Positions 61,447 to 64,000 of a stretch of DNA of 64,000 nt are shown in pieces. The position numbers and the translations under genes are program-made. The notes below the pieces were generated by a model, which had not been told where the DNA came from, searched no databases, and was given only the letters and a program-made list of their open reading frames with translations. Each line of letters starts with the position of its first letter. The first letter of the stretch is position 1. Origin of the DNA: Nonomuraea dietziae (lineage in GTDB: Bacteria > Actinomycetota > Actinomycetes > Streptosporangiales > Streptosporangiaceae); contig NZ_JACIBV010000001.1 in assembly GCF_014195505.1 (NCBI RefSeq), positions 1,116,001 to 1,180,000 of the forward strand. Reading direction: 5' to 3'.

Positions 61447-62855
61447 CGGGCGGCCTCCAGGATGCGCAGGGCGGCCAGCCGCCCGGAGATCAGCACGGGT
61501 GGGACGCCGACGCCCGGCGCGGTGTGCATCCCCGCGAAGTGCAGCCCGGGGATGCGGCGGGCGACGCCCGAGGGGCGCAACCACGCGGTCTGGGTGAAGC
61601 GGTGGTCCAGCGCGAAGGGGGTGCCCGCGGAGTGTCCATCCGCCGCCCATCGGCGTGGGTCCCAGGTCAGACGCGGTCGTGTCGACAGATCGCTGTAGCC
61701 CAGATCGGTCAGGCGGGCCAGCGTGCGGTCCGCCAGTCCGTCCCAGCCGTGACCCAGCAGATTGGGCGCGGGTTCCAGCACGGTCAGGGTGTCAGGCGTG
61801 GGGTGGGTGACCAGGATGCTGGGGTCCGGCTGTGGCCTGCCCGCCTCCAGGGCGGTGAAGATGGACGCCCACTGCTTCCCGAAGTGCAGCGTGTGGTGTG
61901 CCTGGCCGGTGAGAGGTCGCTCCAGCCCGATGTGCAGCACGACGCACGAGGGCGAGAAGCGCGGACGGCGCAGCCGCCAGTCGGCGGCGGCCTCGGGGAG
62001 CAGCCCCGCATGCGCGTTCACCAGGTCGCAGGCGACCACGACGGTGCGGGCGGCGAGCCGTTCGCCGCTGTCCAGGAGCACCGCCGTGACACCGTCGGAG
62101 TCGGTCCGCACCCGGGTGGCTCGCGTGCCGTACCTGAAGGTGGTCCCGAGCTTCTCCGCCAGCGCGGCCAGGGCGAGCGGGATCGAGTGCATCCCTCCTG
62201 CGCGGGGGAAGTAGACGCCTCCCACGGTGTCCATGTGCGAGATCACCGCGTAGATGCCCAGCGCCCGCCGCGGCGACAGGCCCGCGTAGAGCGCCTGGAA
62301 GGTGTGCGCCCTGATGAGCCGATCGTCGGTCAGGTGGGCGGCCACCAGCCGGTCGAGACGGCGGAAGCCGCCCATCGCCGCGAGCCGGGCCAGCGCCAGT
62401 GGCCTGGCCATGGCCCGCAGGCGGGTCATGTCGGCGTCGATGAACGCGGGCCACTCCGCCTCGAACATCCGGCCCAGCAGCGCGCGGAAGCGACGGTACC
62501 GCTCGGCCTCGGCCGGACCGCACAGCTCGCGCACCTGCCTGACCATCGCCTCGGCCTCGGGCGTCACGTCCAGGCGGGAGCCGTCGGCGAACAACAGGCG
62601 ATAGGCGGGGTCCAGCCGCCGCAGCGGCAGCCAGGCCTCCAGCTCCTCCCCCGCTGCGCCGAAGATCTCGGCCAGAACCCCCGGCATGGTCAGCACCGAG
62701 GGCCCGGTGTCGAAACGGTGAGGGCCGAGCTCCGCCGTGCCGCAGCAGCCGCCGGGCTCCTTTCGCGCCTCGATCACGGTCACCTCCCGTCCGGCCGCGG
62801 CCAGGTGAACCGCCGCGGACAGGCCGGCCAGCCCCGCCCCGATCACCACGTCCAT
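61443..62855 (-). CDS. crtI: phytoene desaturase
   Basis: A 470-residue CrtI. FAD site DVVIGAGLAGLSAAVHLAAAGREVTVIEARKEPGGCCGTAELGPHRFDTGPSVLTMP; middle GGVYFPRAGGMHSIPLALAALAEKLG; C-terminal PGLHFAGMHTAPGVGVPPVLISGRLAALRI. It desaturates phytoene to lycopene or a related polyene. TGATG overlap with crtE and ATGA overlap with crtB. Confidence 0.94.
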   Translation of the reverse strand: MDVVIGAGLAGLSAAVHLAAAGREVTVIEARKEPGGCCGTAELGPHRFDTGPSVLTMPGVLAEIFGAAGEELEAWLPLRRLDPAYRLLFADGSRLDVTPEAEAMVRQVRELCGPAEAERYRRFRALLGRMFEAEWPAFIDADMTRLRAMARPLALARLAAMGGFRRLDRLVAAHLTDDRLIRAHTFQALYAGLSPRRALGIYAVISHMDTVGGVYFPRAGGMHSIPLALAALAEKLGTTFRYGTRATRVRTDSDGVTAVLLDSGERLAARTVVVACDLVNAHAGLLPEAAADWRLRRPRFSPSCVVLHIGLERPLTGQAHHTLHFGKQWASIFTALEAGRPQPDPSILVTHPTPDTLTVLEPAPNLLGHGWDGLADRTLARLTDLGYSDLSTRPRLTWDPRRWAADGHSAGTPFALDHRFTQTAWLRPSGVARRIPGLHFAGMHTAPGVGVPPVLISGRLAALRILEAAR

Positions 62856-63901
62856 CAAGCTCTCCTGTCCGTGACCTGGCGGGCCAGCTCCGCCAGCGCC
62901 GCCGAGGCCTCCTCCGGCAGCCCCGCCCTCTCCAGCGCCGCCGTCGCCTTCCTGGTCAGCAGGTCGATGCGCCGCTCCACGGCCTCCAGGGCGCCGCACG
63001 CGACGATCAGCTCCCGCGCCGCCGCGACCTCGGCCTCGTCGCGCACGTCGTCCACCGGCGTGTGGCCGTGCCCCCCTGTGCGCCGCCTGGCCTCGGCCAG
63101 CAGATAGGTCTGCTTGCCGAGGAACAGGTCGGCGCCGGCGGGCTTGCCGGTGAGCGCGGGATCGCCGAACACGCCGAGCACGTCATCACGCAGCTGGAAC
63201 GCCTCGCCCAGCGGAAGGGCGTAGGCGCTCAGCGCCGCGCGCACTCCGGGAAGGCCTCGGGCGAGGGCGTGCCCGAGGAGCAAAGGGCCTTCGACGGTGT
63301 ACTTGCCCGACTTGTACGCGCCGGTGAGCAGCGCCTGGCTCCTCGTGCCCGCGCCACGGGCGGCGTGGGCCAGGTCCATGTACTGGCCGCCGATCAGCTC
63401 CACGCGAAGCTGGGTGAAGACCTCCCACGAGCGCGCCGAGCCCGTCGCGACCATGGCGGTGTCGGCCCAGGTGTAGGCGAGCAGGCCGAGCAGCGTGGCC
63501 ACCGACTCCCCGTAACGCCGTGGGTCGCCCCGCCAGCCCTCCTGCCGATGCTCGTCGAGAAGGGCGAGATGGGCGGTGGTCCGTCCTCGCCTGGTGTCGG
63601 ACTCGTCCATGATGTCGTCGAGGATCAGGGCGCAGCTGTGCACGAGCTCCACCGCGCAGCCCGCCGACAGCACGGCGTCCCGTTCCTCGGCGGAGCCCCC
63701 GGCGGCGCTGTGGCCCCAGAACACGAACGACGGGCGCAGCCGCTTGCCCCCGTCGATGACGAAGCGGGCCAGCAGGTGCCGTACCGCTTCACGCTCCTGC
63801 CCGCCCAGGAAGCCGAGCCGGCCCATCTCCCGCTCGACGACAGCGATCAGGCGTTGATCGACCAGCTCCCGCACGGAGCCGGTCACTGCGGTCACGGTCA
63901 C
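62855..63901 (-). CDS. crtE: geranylgeranyl diphosphate synthase
   Basis: A 348-residue trans-prenyltransferase: VIDGGKRLRPSFVFWG, first Asp motif LILDDIMDESDTRRGRTTAH, GGQYMDLAH, KSGKYTVEGPLLLG, second Asp motif FQLRDDVLGVFGD. GTG 63901 (VTVTAVTGSVREL) has AAGGGG 6 nt upstream and matches family length; a longer frame to 63985 has no such signal. First gene of the operon. Confidence 0.93.
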   Translation of the reverse strand: MTVTAVTGSVRELVDQRLIAVVEREMGRLGFLGGQEREAVRHLLARFVIDGGKRLRPSFVFWGHSAAGGSAEERDAVLSAGCAVELVHSCALILDDIMDESDTRRGRTTAHLALLDEHRQEGWRGDPRRYGESVATLLGLLAYTWADTAMVATGSARSWEVFTQLRVELIGGQYMDLAHAARGAGTRSQALLTGAYKSGKYTVEGPLLLGHALARGLPGVRAALSAYALPLGEAFQLRDDVLGVFGDPALTGKPAGADLFLGKQTYLLAEARRRTGGHGHTPVDDVRDEAEVAAARELIVACGALEAVERRIDLLTRKATAALERAGLPEEASAALAELARQVTDRRA

Positions 63902-63949
63902 GAAAGCCCCTTCGCTCGTTTCAGGTGCATTCGCGAACCGAAGGGCTGT

Positions 63950-63961
63950 CGGATGCATCCG
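63950..63961. promoter_or_regulatory. CGGATGCATCCG palindrome upstream of crtE
   Basis: A perfect 12-bp palindrome 48 nt upstream of the crtE start, nearly identical to the motif at 55058-55069 before cruF. On the crtE-sense strand it is preceded by GCCTGAG, which also precedes the cruF copy. Candidate operator. Confidence 0.5.
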
Positions 63962-64000
63962 GGGAACGCCGGTTGCCTCAGGCACCGCTCCTCGCCTCGC

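Overview
The window is high-GC actinomycete DNA. The gene set (SARP, LAL and NarL-type regulators, an F420-type luciferase-like enzyme, a secreted GH92, a snapalysin-type protease and an actinobacterial QcrB) and the many GTG starts and ATGA overlaps fit a filamentous soil actinomycete. My guess, from style rather than any marker gene, is the Streptosporangiales (Nonomuraea/Streptosporangium-like). I recognise no rRNA, tRNA or CRISPR array.

Positions 1-23.3 kb hold the right-hand part of a biosynthetic gene cluster that continues to the left. It starts with a cut-off GcvT-like protein, then a discrete FabZ-type dehydratase, acyl carrier protein and FabG-type ketoreductase, as in a dissociated reducing (type II-like) polyketide system; the ketosynthases must lie outside. 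There follow an FAD monooxygenase, a SARP regulator coupled to a glycosyltransferase, and a deoxysugar set: 2,3-dehydratase, aminotransferase, C-methyltransferase and epimerase. These are the four activities of EvaA-D and predict a 3-amino-3-C-methyl-2,3,6-trideoxyhexose of the vancosamine type. A luciferase-like oxidoreductase, a 4'-phosphopantetheinyl transferase, an aldo/keto reductase with changed catalytic residues, a NarL-type two-component pair with a TTA codon in the kinase, a UbiA prenyltransferase, 2-isopropylmalate synthase, a large LAL regulator and an acyl-CoA carboxylase beta subunit complete it. Intergenic regions of this block share a CCCCT-core motif, in two places as the identical 13-mer CCAACCCCTGTTC.

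Positions 23.4-48.7 kb are a mixed chromosomal region: secreted GH92 mannosidase, SMP-30-like lactonase, Ser/Thr kinase with a C-terminal propeller, small proteins, snapalysin, GH2 beta-galactosidase, peptidase E, a methyltransferase, a MocR regulator whose start codon overlaps that of a divergent class V aminotransferase followed by an MFS exporter, a frameshifted lipoprotein, an ABC-2 permease with a concanavalin-like ectodomain divergent from an OmpR-type two-component system (with an 11-bp tandem repeat between them), and a CbpA/Hsp20 chaperone pair.

Positions 48.8-52.6 kb look eroded: a MerR stub, a probable relaxase remnant, an SDR stub and small proteins around an AsnC regulator/racemase pair. 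Then comes a stand-alone cytochrome b (QcrB) gene coupled to a small membrane protein.

Positions 55.1-63.9 kb are a carotenoid cluster: crtE-crtI-crtB-plsX as one overlapping minus-strand operon, and cruF, a second CrtI-type desaturase and a family 2 glycosyltransferase as a plus-strand operon, with crtA and a divergent plsY between them. No lycopene cyclase is visible, so an acyclic, hydrated, desaturated, ketolated and glycosylated carotenoid is predicted. The PlsX/PlsY homologues suggest an acyl-phosphate route to a carotenoid glycosyl ester, the most novel idea in the window. A near-identical 12-bp palindrome (CGGATGCATCCG / CGGATGCATCTG) lies upstream of both carotenoid operons.
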